From Lachnospiraceae bacterium AC2012 (lineage in GTDB: Bacteria > Bacillota > Clostridia > Lachnospirales > Lachnospiraceae): 64,000 nt of DNA. The stretch spans positions 1,488,001-1,552,000 of the forward strand of contig JNIN01000001.1 in the NCBI GenBank assembly GCA_000702525.1. Direction: 5' to 3'. Each line of letters begins with the position of its first letter. Positions within the stretch are counted from its first letter, which is position 1. The notes beneath the pieces are model-generated. The model was not told where the DNA came from. It made no database searches and saw only the letters and a program-made list of their open reading frames with translations. Shown one piece after another: positions 35,668-43,707 of the stretch. The translations under genes were made by a program, and so were the position numbers.

Positions 35668-35742
35668 CGGGGTGTGGCTCAGCTTGGCTAGAGCACCTGG
35701 TTTGGGACCAGGGGGTCGCAGGTTCGAATCCTGTCACCCCGA
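35668..35742 (+). tRNA. tRNA-Pro (anticodon TGG)
   Basis: The 75-nt sequence folds as a standard cloverleaf. The acceptor stem is CGGGGTG/CACCCCG. The D arm is followed by the anticodon stem CCTGG/CCAGG with loop TTTGGGA (anticodon TGG). The T arm contains GGTTCGAATCC. CCA is not encoded and would be added enzymatically. A terminator follows directly. This is the only tRNA in the window. Confidence 0.97.
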
Positions 35743-35749
35743 CGATTAA

Positions 35750-35796
35750 AAAACCCACAGTAGGGAATCCAAGTGATTTCCTACTGTGGGTTTTCT
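35750..35796 (+). terminator. Terminator after tRNA-Pro
   Basis: A 14-bp stem (AACCCACAGTAGG against CCTACTGTGGGTT) is followed by TTTTCTTATTT. Its 3' side runs into the end of the convergent ABC-transporter pseudogene, so it may terminate in both directions. Confidence 0.9.
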
Positions 35797-36007
35797 TATT
35801 TCATCTCCACCACTTCATCTGCTACTCGCATCGTAGACTGTCGATGTGAGACTAGAAGCACTGTCTTTTCTTTTGCTTCCTCCTTCAGGAATTTTAAAAT
35901 TACCGCCTCATTCAAACTATCCAAAATTCCGCCCATTGGAAGAGGATATTTCCCAAAATATATTTCTTACTGTCCGGACACATCGCCATCAGTCGTTTAT
36001 CAAACAT
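35796..36007 (-). pseudogene. Internally deleted ABC transporter (permease-ATPase) remnant
   Basis: On the minus strand an ATG at 36007 opens a frame reading MFDKRLMAMCPDSKKYILGN, the usual N-terminus of an exporter-type fused ABC protein. It stops after about 33 residues. Another frame, entered near 35915, reads LDSLNEAVILKFLKEE...EKTVLLVSHRQSTMRVADEV and ends at 35796. That is the D-loop to H-loop C-terminus of the ATPase. So both gene ends survive and about 500 or more codons between them are missing, with the ends joined out of frame. It lies directly beside tRNA-Pro. Translation was done by hand; the exact junction is uncertain by a few bases. Confidence 0.82.
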
Positions 36008-36121
36008 CTTCCAGTACCTTTCTCTTGCACCTTTCTATTTCTGAATTGCACCTGTTAGGGTGCACTAACCACGCCTATTTTACGTGCAACTTCTTATTTT
36101 TTCAAGTACAATTTTTCACAC

Positions 36122-36172
36122 AAAAAAACCGACGCCGATAGCAGTTTTAACACTGCTATCAAACGTCGGTTA
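36122..36172 (-). terminator. Terminator after the eight-repeat protein gene
   Basis: A long stem (AACCGACG...CGTCGGTT outer arms, GATAGCAGT/ACTGCTATC inner arms) is followed on the minus strand by seven T, 16 bp past the stop codon. Confidence 0.92.
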
Positions 36173-36187
36173 TCTTTGGGTTTTTTA

Positions 36188-39100
36188 CTACAAAGAAGAA
36201 ATATCTACTTCTAATCGTCCACCATCATAGCTGTCATTTGCATCGCAATCCACTAAGAAGATGATTTCATCCCCTTTCTTCACTTCATAAACTTCGTCGA
36301 AATCAAGGACTCTCTCATCTGCGAAATTACCCTGTGTAATTCCGCCCATCCATTTTCTTTCCTCTCCGTTAATGACGATTCGCATGCAAGTTCCATTTGC
36401 AAATGGATCTGCCGCATTCGCAAATTTTGTATAGGAACCCTTCACCTGAATGGTTCCATCTTCCGCAGCAACCCACTTGTAAGCTGCAGCGCGACCATTT
36501 CCTGGTTCTACAAAATCTGGCTTGAGCTCTGGTTTTCCATTGTTGTAATATCTGTTGTTGTCTTCATCAAATCCCAAAAGCTCGAAATGCGCTCCATTCC
36601 AGTCGCACATGCCATAATACCATCCGTCATTTCCCTGCTCGCCAAAGGATTCCTTGAGGTTTGTATTGTTCGTACGTTCCTCTACATCCACTGGAGTATC
36701 AGGTTCGTCAACCGGATTCTCCGGCTGTGGTTCTGGCTGCGGTTCTGGCTCTGGCTGTGGCTCTGGCTGCGGTTCTGGCTCTGGCTGTGGCTCTGGTTCC
36801 GGTGTGATAATGGCTCCAAATTCATGAATCTCTGCGCTCAATCTTCCGCCATCATAAGCAGAATTATCTTTCGCATCAATCACAAAGGAGATCTTATCGC
36901 CCTTTGTAACGGCTACCTTCTGGAGGGCAAATGGAATTTCATGATCATTTCCATCACCGTAGTAAACCGTTACATCACTATCGAATAAAACATTGCCATT
37001 CTGATAGATTGTGAACTTCACACCATCCGGCCAGGATGGATTGTTGTCCATCTGTCCAAATTTCACATAGCTACCCGTGATGTCAATCTCGCCATCCTTC
37101 GCTACCGTCCACTGATAAATAGCCTTAGCATCCTTGGATGGATGTACATAATCTTTCTTCATCTCCAGTCCATCATATTTTGCTGAAAGATATCCCAATC
37201 CGTCTGGAGTCTTCTGTTCCAGAGCTTCCGCTCTGTCCAGACTACGTCCTTCCAGATAATGCCATCCATCATTTCCCTGCTCGCCAAAAGAATCTGCCAG
37301 GTTTGTCTTATTCTCTCGTCCATCTGGTTCTTCTACTGGCTCTTCCGGCACTTCTTCGTTCAAGTCATAAATATCAACTGCAAGTCGTCCGCCATCATAA
37401 GCTTCATTGTCCTTGGCATCAATCACAAAGGAGATTCTATCGCCCTTTGTAACGGCTACCTTCGGAAGCTCAAATGGAACATCATGATCCTGACCTTCTC
37501 CATAGTAAACACTTACATCCTGATCTAAGAGAACGGTATCATTCTGATAGATCGTAAGCTTTACACCATCCGGCCAGGACGGATTGTTGTCCATCTGTCC
37601 AAACTTCAAATAGCTACCATAGATGTCAATTTCTCCATCTCTTGCTACGGTCCACTGATAGATTGCCTTCGAATCCTTGGATGGATGTACGTAATCCTTC
37701 TTCATCTCCAGGCCAGCATGCTTGGATGATACATAACCAAGACCATCCTCCGTCTTCTTTTCCAGAAGTTCTGCTCTGTCCAGACTACGTCCTTCCAGAT
37801 AATGCCATCCATCATTTCCCTGCTCGCCAAATGCTTCTGCCAGGTTTGTCTTATTCGTACGACCGGTTACTTCTGGCTCAGGGTCTGTAGGAGCCACTTT
37901 ATCCAGATCGTAAATATCGACAACCAACTTGCCGCCATCATAAGCAGCATTCTCTTTGGCATCAATCATGAAGGAGATCATATCGCCCTTTGCAACAGAA
38001 ATATTGGAGAGCGTAAATGGTTTTTCGTTATCATTTCCATCGCCATAGAATGCTTCCACATCCTCGCTATAGAGTACTTCTCCATTCTTGTAGATGACAA
38101 CCTTGACACCGTCCGGCCAGGATGGGTTCTTGTCAACCTGTCCATACTTTGTGTAGCTTCCCACTACATCAATATTGCCATTCTTCGCTGCTACCCAACG
38201 ATAGATTGCTTTTGAGTCTCTTGCTGGATGTACATAATCTTTCTTTAATTCTAAGTCCTTATGCTTTGTAGAAATGTAACCGAACCCGTCCGCTGACTTC
38301 TGCTCCAGAATCTCAGCCTGTTCTAAGCTTCGGCCTTCCATATAATACCAGCCGTTTTCACCCTGCTCACCAAAATCTGCAGAGAGGCTTGCACTGTTAG
38401 AATCACTGTCATTCTTCATCTCCGCAGTCTTTACTTCTGCGTCTTCAATGGAGAATGTATATTTTCCACCATCGTAAGCTGTATTCTCACGACCATCTAC
38501 CATCAGCGTCAGTGTATCTCCTGCTTTCACATCGACGCCCTGAACAGACAAGTCCTTCTTCACTTCCTCATTTACCAGAGGTTCAAAGTCCGCTGTTCGT
38601 AAGACTTCATTGTTATGCATCAGATATACGGTTACGCCATCCGGCCAGGATGGATTCTTGTCTTCATTCTTCAATTTCAGGTAATCTGCATAGATATTGA
38701 CTTTTCCATCCTGTGCAGCCACCCACTTCACATTGGCTGACCTACCCTTGTTTGCCGGCATGATATAATCGCACTTGATTTCAATACCATCACTTGTGAG
38801 ATATTTTTCATCACCTTCCATACGTTCTACATTAACTGCATTGTATGGATTGAGATTGTATCCAGACTGATAATACCAACCGTTATTGCCCTGTGCACCG
38901 AAATCATCGATTGCAGAAGCATTATTGGTTCGACCAGCTGTCGCAGCCACATCATTTTCTGTCTGTCCTACCAGTGGAGACAATCCTCGGATCGAGAACT
39001 GATACTTTCCACCGTCATATGCATTATTTTCCTTTGGATTCACAACCATTGTGATGTAGTCACCCTTCTTTACATCCACGGATTCTACATCCAATCGTTC

Positions 39101-40759
39101 GGTCACTTCCTTATTTCTATTTGGAGCAAACTCCTTCGAAGTAAGGACCGTACTGTTGTGATAGATGGATACCTTCGTTCCATCCGGCCAGGATGGATTC
39201 TTATCTTCATTCTTAAGCTTTGTATAAGAAGCATCAATTCGAATCTGACCATCCTGTGCAACTTTCCACTTAACAACCGCAGATTTACCTTTGCCCGGAT
39301 TGATGAAATCTCGCTTAATCTCCAGATAACTCTTATCGAAATATCTGTCCTCATCTTCCTCAAATCCAGTCATCAGATAGGCATCATTGATTTCGTTCTC
39401 ATAGCATTCTTCGTAGTACCAACCATTGTTGCCCTGCTTTCCAAAATCATATTTTGTATCTGCGTAATTCTGTCTTGTATCTAGTTCCTCAACCGCCACA
39501 TCGGCTTCTGTTTTCGCGTTATTTCTATCTAAGATAGCGATATCGAACGAACCACCATCATAGGAAGAGTTGCCATTGGCGTTTACAACGAAATATAAAT
39601 GATCGGATTTCTTCACGCTCAGATTCTTATTTCGATAGCTGACTGTCTTCTCTCCCTCACTTGGTGCAGGAACATTTTCGGAATACAGTTTCTCACCATT
39701 TTTGTAAACGCTTACGGTTACACCGTCCGGCCAAGATGGATCCCCATCGTTCTGCTCAAACTTGGTATACTTCATACGAAGCTCTACCTTGCCATCCTTA
39801 TATGGCTGCCAACCAAGAATTGCATCATCATTGATGGCAGGATGAATAAATCCCTGGCTAATCTGCAAGTTTGGAGAAGTCGTATTCAGATATTCTCCAT
39901 CCTTTTCTGTAGAAACGAGTTCACTCTCTTCTACACTCTTGCCATATCTGTATGTCCAACCATTGCTTCCCTGCTTTCCAAAATCATCCACACTGCTTGC
40001 ATTATTATCTGTTCGCTTGGAATCTTTCTTCTCGCTTGGTCCGGTTGCATTAACATCAGAAATGGCTACATAGAGCGAACCACCATCATATGCATTATTC
40101 ATATTCGGGTCTACCACGAAGTACAGACTTTCCAATTCTTCCACAGATACATTGGAAATCTCTTCTTCTAATACTTCTTCGGAATCCTCTTTGATATCTA
40201 CCGCATATCTTCCAAGGGTATCCTGGCCTTTGTATGCATAGATTGTGACGCCATCCGGATAAGAAGGATTCTTATCCTTGTTCGCATTTTTGACGTAAGT
40301 TAATTTAATATTTACGTCACCTTTTTCAGCCGCCCTCCATTCCAGAATCGGAGCGGAGGATTCTGCCGTATGAATGAAATTTGACTTCACTTCCAGTCCC
40401 GTCTCTCCAGGTTCGTAATATTTCTCTCCGTCAAATCCTTCCAATCGTTTTGACTTCTGCGGCTTAAGCGCGGAACCATATCGATAGAACCAACCATTAT
40501 TTCCCTGGTCACCAAAGTCTGCCACATTGAATGCGTTATTTGTTCTATTTTCATCATCGACAAATTCCGGCTCATCATACTTCTCTCCGTCTAATTCTGT
40601 TGGCCAGCCTTTTTCCAACAAATCGATCACCTTTGCATTTGACGGCTTCGCGATAAAGAACGCAAGCACGCCGGCAAAGACGCCGATCATAGCCAGAGAG
40701 AATGCACAAATTCTTTTGTGCCTTACAATTTTCTTTCCGACTTTTTTGACTTTGTCCAT
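36188..40759 (-). CDS. Giant secreted protein with eight DFGxQGxNGW repeats
   Basis: The 1523-residue protein has a basic N-terminus and one hydrophobic segment (about 16-40, ending AKPSNA), read as a signal peptide or anchor. It then has eight modules of about 180 residues. Each opens with a DFGxQGxNGWYY-like motif, has a central KNPSWPDGV (or similar) and closes with AYDGGxLxVxI. Modules 6 and 7 are nearly identical at DNA level. A Pro/Glu/Gln-rich spacer (PEPEPQPEPQ) precedes module 8. There is no LPxTG or lipobox. The modules resemble beta-sandwich accessory domains of secreted glycoside hydrolases. As the next gene downstream of a GH32 gene it is probably a polysaccharide-binding surface protein. 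Function is inferred. Confidence 0.85.
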   Translation of the reverse strand: MDKVKKVGKKIVRHKRICAFSLAMIGVFAGVLAFFIAKPSNAKVIDLLEKGWPTELDGEKYDEPEFVDDENRTNNAFNVADFGDQGNNGWFYRYGSALKPQKSKRLEGFDGEKYYEPGETGLEVKSNFIHTAESSAPILEWRAAEKGDVNIKLTYVKNANKDKNPSYPDGVTIYAYKGQDTLGRYAVDIKEDSEEVLEEEISNVSVEELESLYFVVDPNMNNAYDGGSLYVAISDVNATGPSEKKDSKRTDNNASSVDDFGKQGSNGWTYRYGKSVEESELVSTEKDGEYLNTTSPNLQISQGFIHPAINDDAILGWQPYKDGKVELRMKYTKFEQNDGDPSWPDGVTVSVYKNGEKLYSENVPAPSEGEKTVSYRNKNLSVKKSDHLYFVVNANGNSSYDGGSFDIAILDRNNAKTEADVAVEELDTRQNYADTKYDFGKQGNNGWYYEECYENEINDAYLMTGFEEDEDRYFDKSYLEIKRDFINPGKGKSAVVKWKVAQDGQIRIDASYTKLKNEDKNPSWPDGTKVSIYHNSTVLTSKEFAPNRNKEVTERLDVESVDVKKGDYITMVVNPKENNAYDGGKYQFSIRGLSPLVGQTENDVAATAGRTNNASAIDDFGAQGNNGWYYQSGYNLNPYNAVNVERMEGDEKYLTSDGIEIKCDYIMPANKGRSANVKWVAAQDGKVNIYADYLKLKNEDKNPSWPDGVTVYLMHNNEVLRTADFEPLVNEEVKKDLSVQGVDVKAGDTLTLMVDGRENTAYDGGKYTFSIEDAEVKTAEMKNDSDSNSASLSADFGEQGENGWYYMEGRSLEQAEILEQKSADGFGYISTKHKDLELKKDYVHPARDSKAIYRWVAAKNGNIDVVGSYTKYGQVDKNPSWPDGVKVVIYKNGEVLYSEDVEAFYGDGNDNEKPFTLSNISVAKGDMISFMIDAKENAAYDGGKLVVDIYDLDKVAPTDPEPEVTGRTNKTNLAEAFGEQGNDGWHYLEGRSLDRAELLEKKTEDGLGYVSSKHAGLEMKKDYVHPSKDSKAIYQWTVARDGEIDIYGSYLKFGQMDNNPSWPDGVKLTIYQNDTVLLDQDVSVYYGEGQDHDVPFELPKVAVTKGDRISFVIDAKDNEAYDGGRLAVDIYDLNEEVPEEPVEEPDGRENKTNLADSFGEQGNDGWHYLEGRSLDRAEALEQKTPDGLGYLSAKYDGLEMKKDYVHPSKDAKAIYQWTVAKDGEIDITGSYVKFGQMDNNPSWPDGVKFTIYQNGNVLFDSDVTVYYGDGNDHEIPFALQKVAVTKGDKISFVIDAKDNSAYDGGRLSAEIHEFGAIITPEPEPQPEPEPQPEPQPEPEPQPEPQPENPVDEPDTPVDVEERTNNTNLKESFGEQGNDGWYYGMCDWNGAHFELLGFDEDNNRYYNNGKPELKPDFVEPGNGRAAAYKWVAAEDGTIQVKGSYTKFANAADPFANGTCMRIVINGEERKWMGGITQGNFADERVLDFDEVYEVKKGDEIIFLVDCDANDSYDGGRLEVDISSL
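36715..36805 (-). repeat. Pro-Glu-Pro-Gln coding repeat
   Basis: A six- to twelve-base unit encoding PEPQPEPE is repeated between modules 7 and 8 of the giant repeat protein. It forms an extended, rigid spacer and is prone to slippage. Confidence 0.8.
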
Positions 40760-40798
40760 TTTTACCCCCTTATCTTTTTTGTTCTTTCCTCCTTTCCT

Positions 40799-42301
40799 TT
40801 ATTTGAACATCTCAGTATCCGTAAATGTAACTTTGGATTTTGCTGAGAACATTCCCCATTCCATACCCTGTGACATATACATTCTTGCTGTCATTGCCAC
40901 CTGGTCATTGACGTACATCGATACCACACCATTACTGATATACATCTTAATTTCTATTGGATCACCGCTAGAGAAATCGTAGTCAACGACTGACTGTGCA
41001 TCGTCTTCCATAATATTTGAGGAATTATGGAATTCAATTCTATTCTCCGCTGGATTAAATACCAGATTCAATCTACCTACGCTTTCCTGATCCGTATTAA
41101 AAGCAAAACCGAATTTTCCCTCTGCACTGTAATCTTCGATTGTCGTCTTTAAGAAATAGCTTCCCTTTAATTTCTTAAATCCCGCATATTCATACTCTTT
41201 ACCTGAGAAGGTAAGTGTTCCATCACTTTCCTCAACGGTCTCTGTCATCTTCTCCGGCACAAGTGTAATCTCATCCGACATAGCTTCTTCCACATCCGGA
41301 TTAGAAACGGGTGTCAATGTACCATCCTTATGCTGCTTCAGAAGATGTGTCACCATATTTCCACCCCAGTCATAATCATTGGTATCTGTATGACCTTTCT
41401 TTGTACCATTCCAACCAACAACATAGAGATTCTCGCCATCTGTCTCCATTCTTCCGGCATAGAATCCGTCGCTATCAAAGATATCCTGCTCTGGTTTTTC
41501 AAAAGGTCCATCTACTCGATCCGCTATGCGGTAATGCACCTGGCGATTTGGCCACTGATCGGAGAATGAGAGGTACCATTTCCCGTTAAATTCGAGAAGT
41601 GTTGGACATTCCATATTGGAATCTGTTCCCATATCATTTTCAAAGAACACGCCGCCATCTTCCCACTTCGATAAATCAGTAGATGTGTATTTCACAATAA
41701 CGCCCTGATTGTTCGCTCTTGTCACTACAAGCATCCAGTAACATTTCTCAGATTTATTATAAAAAACGTATGGATCTCGGAAGTCATCCTCGGAATAGGT
41801 TCCCGTTCCTGTAAATGTATCTTCCGGAATCTTCGTCCAGTTCTCCATATCCTTACTGGTCGCATGCATCACTGCTTCCTTTGGAGAATAACTATCGTTA
41901 TGTCCTGTGTAGAATGCGTGATATAATCCATCTTCATCCTTCACGACACTACCGGTACCAAGCGCAATATCCTGATCCTCGATTTTTTCTCCATAATTAA
42001 TTACGACACCCTTATCGTCGTACTCCGTGAAGTCCTTCGTCTTAATCAGTCCCCATGGATGATAACCCTGGCTACCATTTCTCTGATCTGCCAGATAGAA
42101 GATATTAAATTCGCCATCATCATAGAATGGCATCGTATCACCAACTAATCCTTCAACAGACTGTGGGAAGATTTCCTTATCCTCAATTCCATCTCCCAAA
42201 AATTGACTATCCTCATCTACTTCTTTACCCACAACCGAAGAACACCCCACAATACTTAATCCCATCGTTGCCACCAGCAACAAAACTAACGCTCTCTTCA
42301 T
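40799..42301 (-). CDS. GH32-family beta-fructosidase lipoprotein
   Basis: The start at 42301 follows GGAGGG; upstream codons in the frame lack a site. The 500-residue protein has a lipoprotein signal ending SIVGC. The catalytic five-bladed propeller shows GDTMPFYDDGEFNIFYLADQ (Asp nucleophile position), FRDPYVF (the RDP motif) and MECPTLLEF (the EC motif with the acid/base Glu). A C-terminal beta-sandwich follows (about 370-500). The first motif deviates from the usual WMNDPNG. These enzymes cut fructans such as levan or inulin outside the cell. The divergent LacI gene and the large binding protein downstream form one locus. Confidence 0.85.
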   Translation of the reverse strand: MKRALVLLLVATMGLSIVGCSSVVGKEVDEDSQFLGDGIEDKEIFPQSVEGLVGDTMPFYDDGEFNIFYLADQRNGSQGYHPWGLIKTKDFTEYDDKGVVINYGEKIEDQDIALGTGSVVKDEDGLYHAFYTGHNDSYSPKEAVMHATSKDMENWTKIPEDTFTGTGTYSEDDFRDPYVFYNKSEKCYWMLVVTRANNQGVIVKYTSTDLSKWEDGGVFFENDMGTDSNMECPTLLEFNGKWYLSFSDQWPNRQVHYRIADRVDGPFEKPEQDIFDSDGFYAGRMETDGENLYVVGWNGTKKGHTDTNDYDWGGNMVTHLLKQHKDGTLTPVSNPDVEEAMSDEITLVPEKMTETVEESDGTLTFSGKEYEYAGFKKLKGSYFLKTTIEDYSAEGKFGFAFNTDQESVGRLNLVFNPAENRIEFHNSSNIMEDDAQSVVDYDFSSGDPIEIKMYISNGVVSMYVNDQVAMTARMYMSQGMEWGMFSAKSKVTFTDTEMFK

Positions 42302-42335
42302 AGTCCCTCCATTTAAAGTGCAAATGCACCATACT

Positions 42336-42462
42336 ATTGTTACATTTAGTTTGCCATTGTAACAATATAAAGTCAATAATGTTACATTTTTTCGTGGAAA
42401 TGTAACTTTTTCACATTTTGTTTTTGTTAATTTTATACTATTGAATTTCTATAAATGTTACA
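42336..42462. promoter_or_regulatory. Repeated GTTACA/TGTAAC operators between GH32 and LacI genes
   Basis: Two perfect 9-bp inverted repeats occur: ATTGTTACA (42336-42344) with TGTAACAAT (42358-42366), and GTTACATTT (42381-42389) with AAATGTAAC (42398-42406). A further half-site AAATGTTACA (42453-42462) touches the -35 of the LacI promoter. A separate palindrome GTGCAAATGCAC lies at 42318-42329 just before the GH32 start. The array is a likely target of the divergent LacI-family regulator. Confidence 0.6.
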
Positions 42463-42463
42463 A

Positions 42464-42492
42464 TTGACACATTTCTTCTATTCCGTTACTAT
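42464..42492 (+). promoter_or_regulatory. Promoter of the LacI-family gene
   Basis: TTGACA (42464-42469) and TACTAT (42487-42492) with a 17-bp spacer, 41 bp before the start codon. Confidence 0.65.
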
Positions 42493-42532
42493 GAATCTAT
42501 ATGTTATTGATCTATTTGTTTGGGAGAAAATC

Positions 42533-43594
42533 ATGGGAAATAGAGTTACATTACAAGAAATTGCAGATGCACTCGGCATCTCTAGAAATACCGTTTCACG
42601 TGCCTTAAATAACACCGGAAGTGTATCCGATGAAACCAGAAAGAAAATCTGTCAGACTGCGCAGGCTATGGGATACAAACAGTTTCAGATGTTTTATCCA
42701 TCTTCTATCCAGCCTTCTGATACTGCTGAAGCACTACCGATTGGGAAAAAAAATGAGATTGCACTCTTCACACATGCATTTCCTGGAAATTCTCATTCCG
42801 GTGCAAAACTGCTAGAGGCTTTTCAGCATAAAATCGATACTCTCGGCTATCGACTTACGATTAACATCATACGAGACTATGAGATTGAAAACCTCTGTCT
42901 ACCGAATAATTTTCGCAAAGACAAGGTTGCCGGTATCCTATGCATCGAGTTATTCTCCAGGGAATACAGCGAATTCTTATGCAAGCAGGACATCCCTACG
43001 CTATTTATCGATAGTCCACTCCTTTGGACCTGTGATTTAAGCGCAGATATCCTTTTGGCGGAAAGCCTATACAACGTTTATCAGCTACTCGATGATCTTA
43101 TAAAATCTGGAAATAAAAAAATCGCCTATGTCGGCGACAAATTACATTGCCAATCTTTCTACGAAAGATGGCAGGCCTATATTTCTGTTTTAACAGATAA
43201 TGGTTTATACTCGGACAGCAATCATTCCATTCTGGATGATGACAGCGCTCCTTATTCGGATACGAAATGGCTATGTAAGAGAATCCAGGAATTGAACGAG
43301 TTCCCTGACGTCTTCTTCTGCGCCAATGACTTCTTGGCTATGTCTACCATCAAAGCCTTAAAAGCCCTTGGAAAATCGGTTCCAGAAGATGTCCTCGTCT
43401 GTGGTTTTGATGACGCACCCGAAGCTGCTATTTTCGACCCCGGTCTAACCACCATAAAAATCCCAAGTTGCTCTATGGGTTACACTGCTGCAGAGCTACT
43501 ACTATCCAGAATTCAAAATCCTTCGGCACCATACCGAAAAACCTATATCAAAACAGAGATTATCAAAAGAGAATCCACAAAGGGGCGTGCCTAG
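42533..43594 (+). CDS. LacI-family transcriptional regulator
   Basis: The ATG at 42533 follows GGGAG by six bases. The 353-residue repressor has an N-terminal HTH (VTLQEIADALGISRNTVSRALN) with hinge-helix region and a periplasmic-binding-protein-like sensor domain (KNEIALFTHAFPGNSHSGAKL; FFCANDFLAMSTIKALK; VCGFDDAPEAAIFDPGLTTI). It is divergent from the GH32/repeat-protein operon, and its control of that operon through the shared operators is the natural reading. The effector is probably a fructan breakdown product, by context only. A GC-rich hairpin overlaps its stop. Confidence 0.9.
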   Translation: MGNRVTLQEIADALGISRNTVSRALNNTGSVSDETRKKICQTAQAMGYKQFQMFYPSSIQPSDTAEALPIGKKNEIALFTHAFPGNSHSGAKLLEAFQHKIDTLGYRLTINIIRDYEIENLCLPNNFRKDKVAGILCIELFSREYSEFLCKQDIPTLFIDSPLLWTCDLSADILLAESLYNVYQLLDDLIKSGNKKIAYVGDKLHCQSFYERWQAYISVLTDNGLYSDSNHSILDDDSAPYSDTKWLCKRIQELNEFPDVFFCANDFLAMSTIKALKALGKSVPEDVLVCGFDDAPEAAIFDPGLTTIKIPSCSMGYTAAELLLSRIQNPSAPYRKTYIKTEIIKRESTKGRA

Positions 43595-43610
43595 TGCACG
43601 CCCCATGTTT
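43582..43610 (+). terminator. Terminator overlapping the LacI stop codon
   Basis: GGGGCGTGC (43582-43590) and GCACGCCCC (43596-43604) form a perfect 9-bp stem; its five-base loop contains the stop codon. It is followed by ATGTTTAT, a weak T run. Confidence 0.7.
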
Positions 43611-43623
43611 ATGCATTAATTAA

Positions 43624-43662
43624 ATAAAACAGCTACGGTACAAACACTGTACCGTAGCCGTT
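43624..43662. terminator. Bidirectional terminator between LacI gene and lysS
   Basis: GCTACGGTACA (43632-43642) and TGTACCGTAGC (43648-43658) form a perfect 11-bp stem with a five-base loop. On the minus strand it is followed by GTTTTATTT, ending the lysS transcript. Confidence 0.8.
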
Positions 43663-43707
43663 TCTATATCAAAATGAACCACTAACCCCGTCCCCAAGGG
43701 ACCATTA

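Noticed and set aside
35655-35849. Plus-strand reading frame overlapping tRNA-Pro
   Set aside because: It reads through the tRNA and its terminator, so it is not a protein gene.
36715-36805. Short direct repeats resembling a CRISPR-like or satellite array
   Set aside because: The units are contiguous, in frame and encode a Pro/Glu/Gln linker; there are no spacers.
38455-39484. Plus-strand frames opposite the giant repeat protein
   Set aside because: They recur with the protein repeats because the DNA repeats; no start sites or domains.
42318-42329. GTGCAAATGCAC palindrome as the LacI operator
   Set aside because: It is single, lies within the GH32 leader and differs from the repeated GTTACA/TGTAAC sites; kept only as a note.
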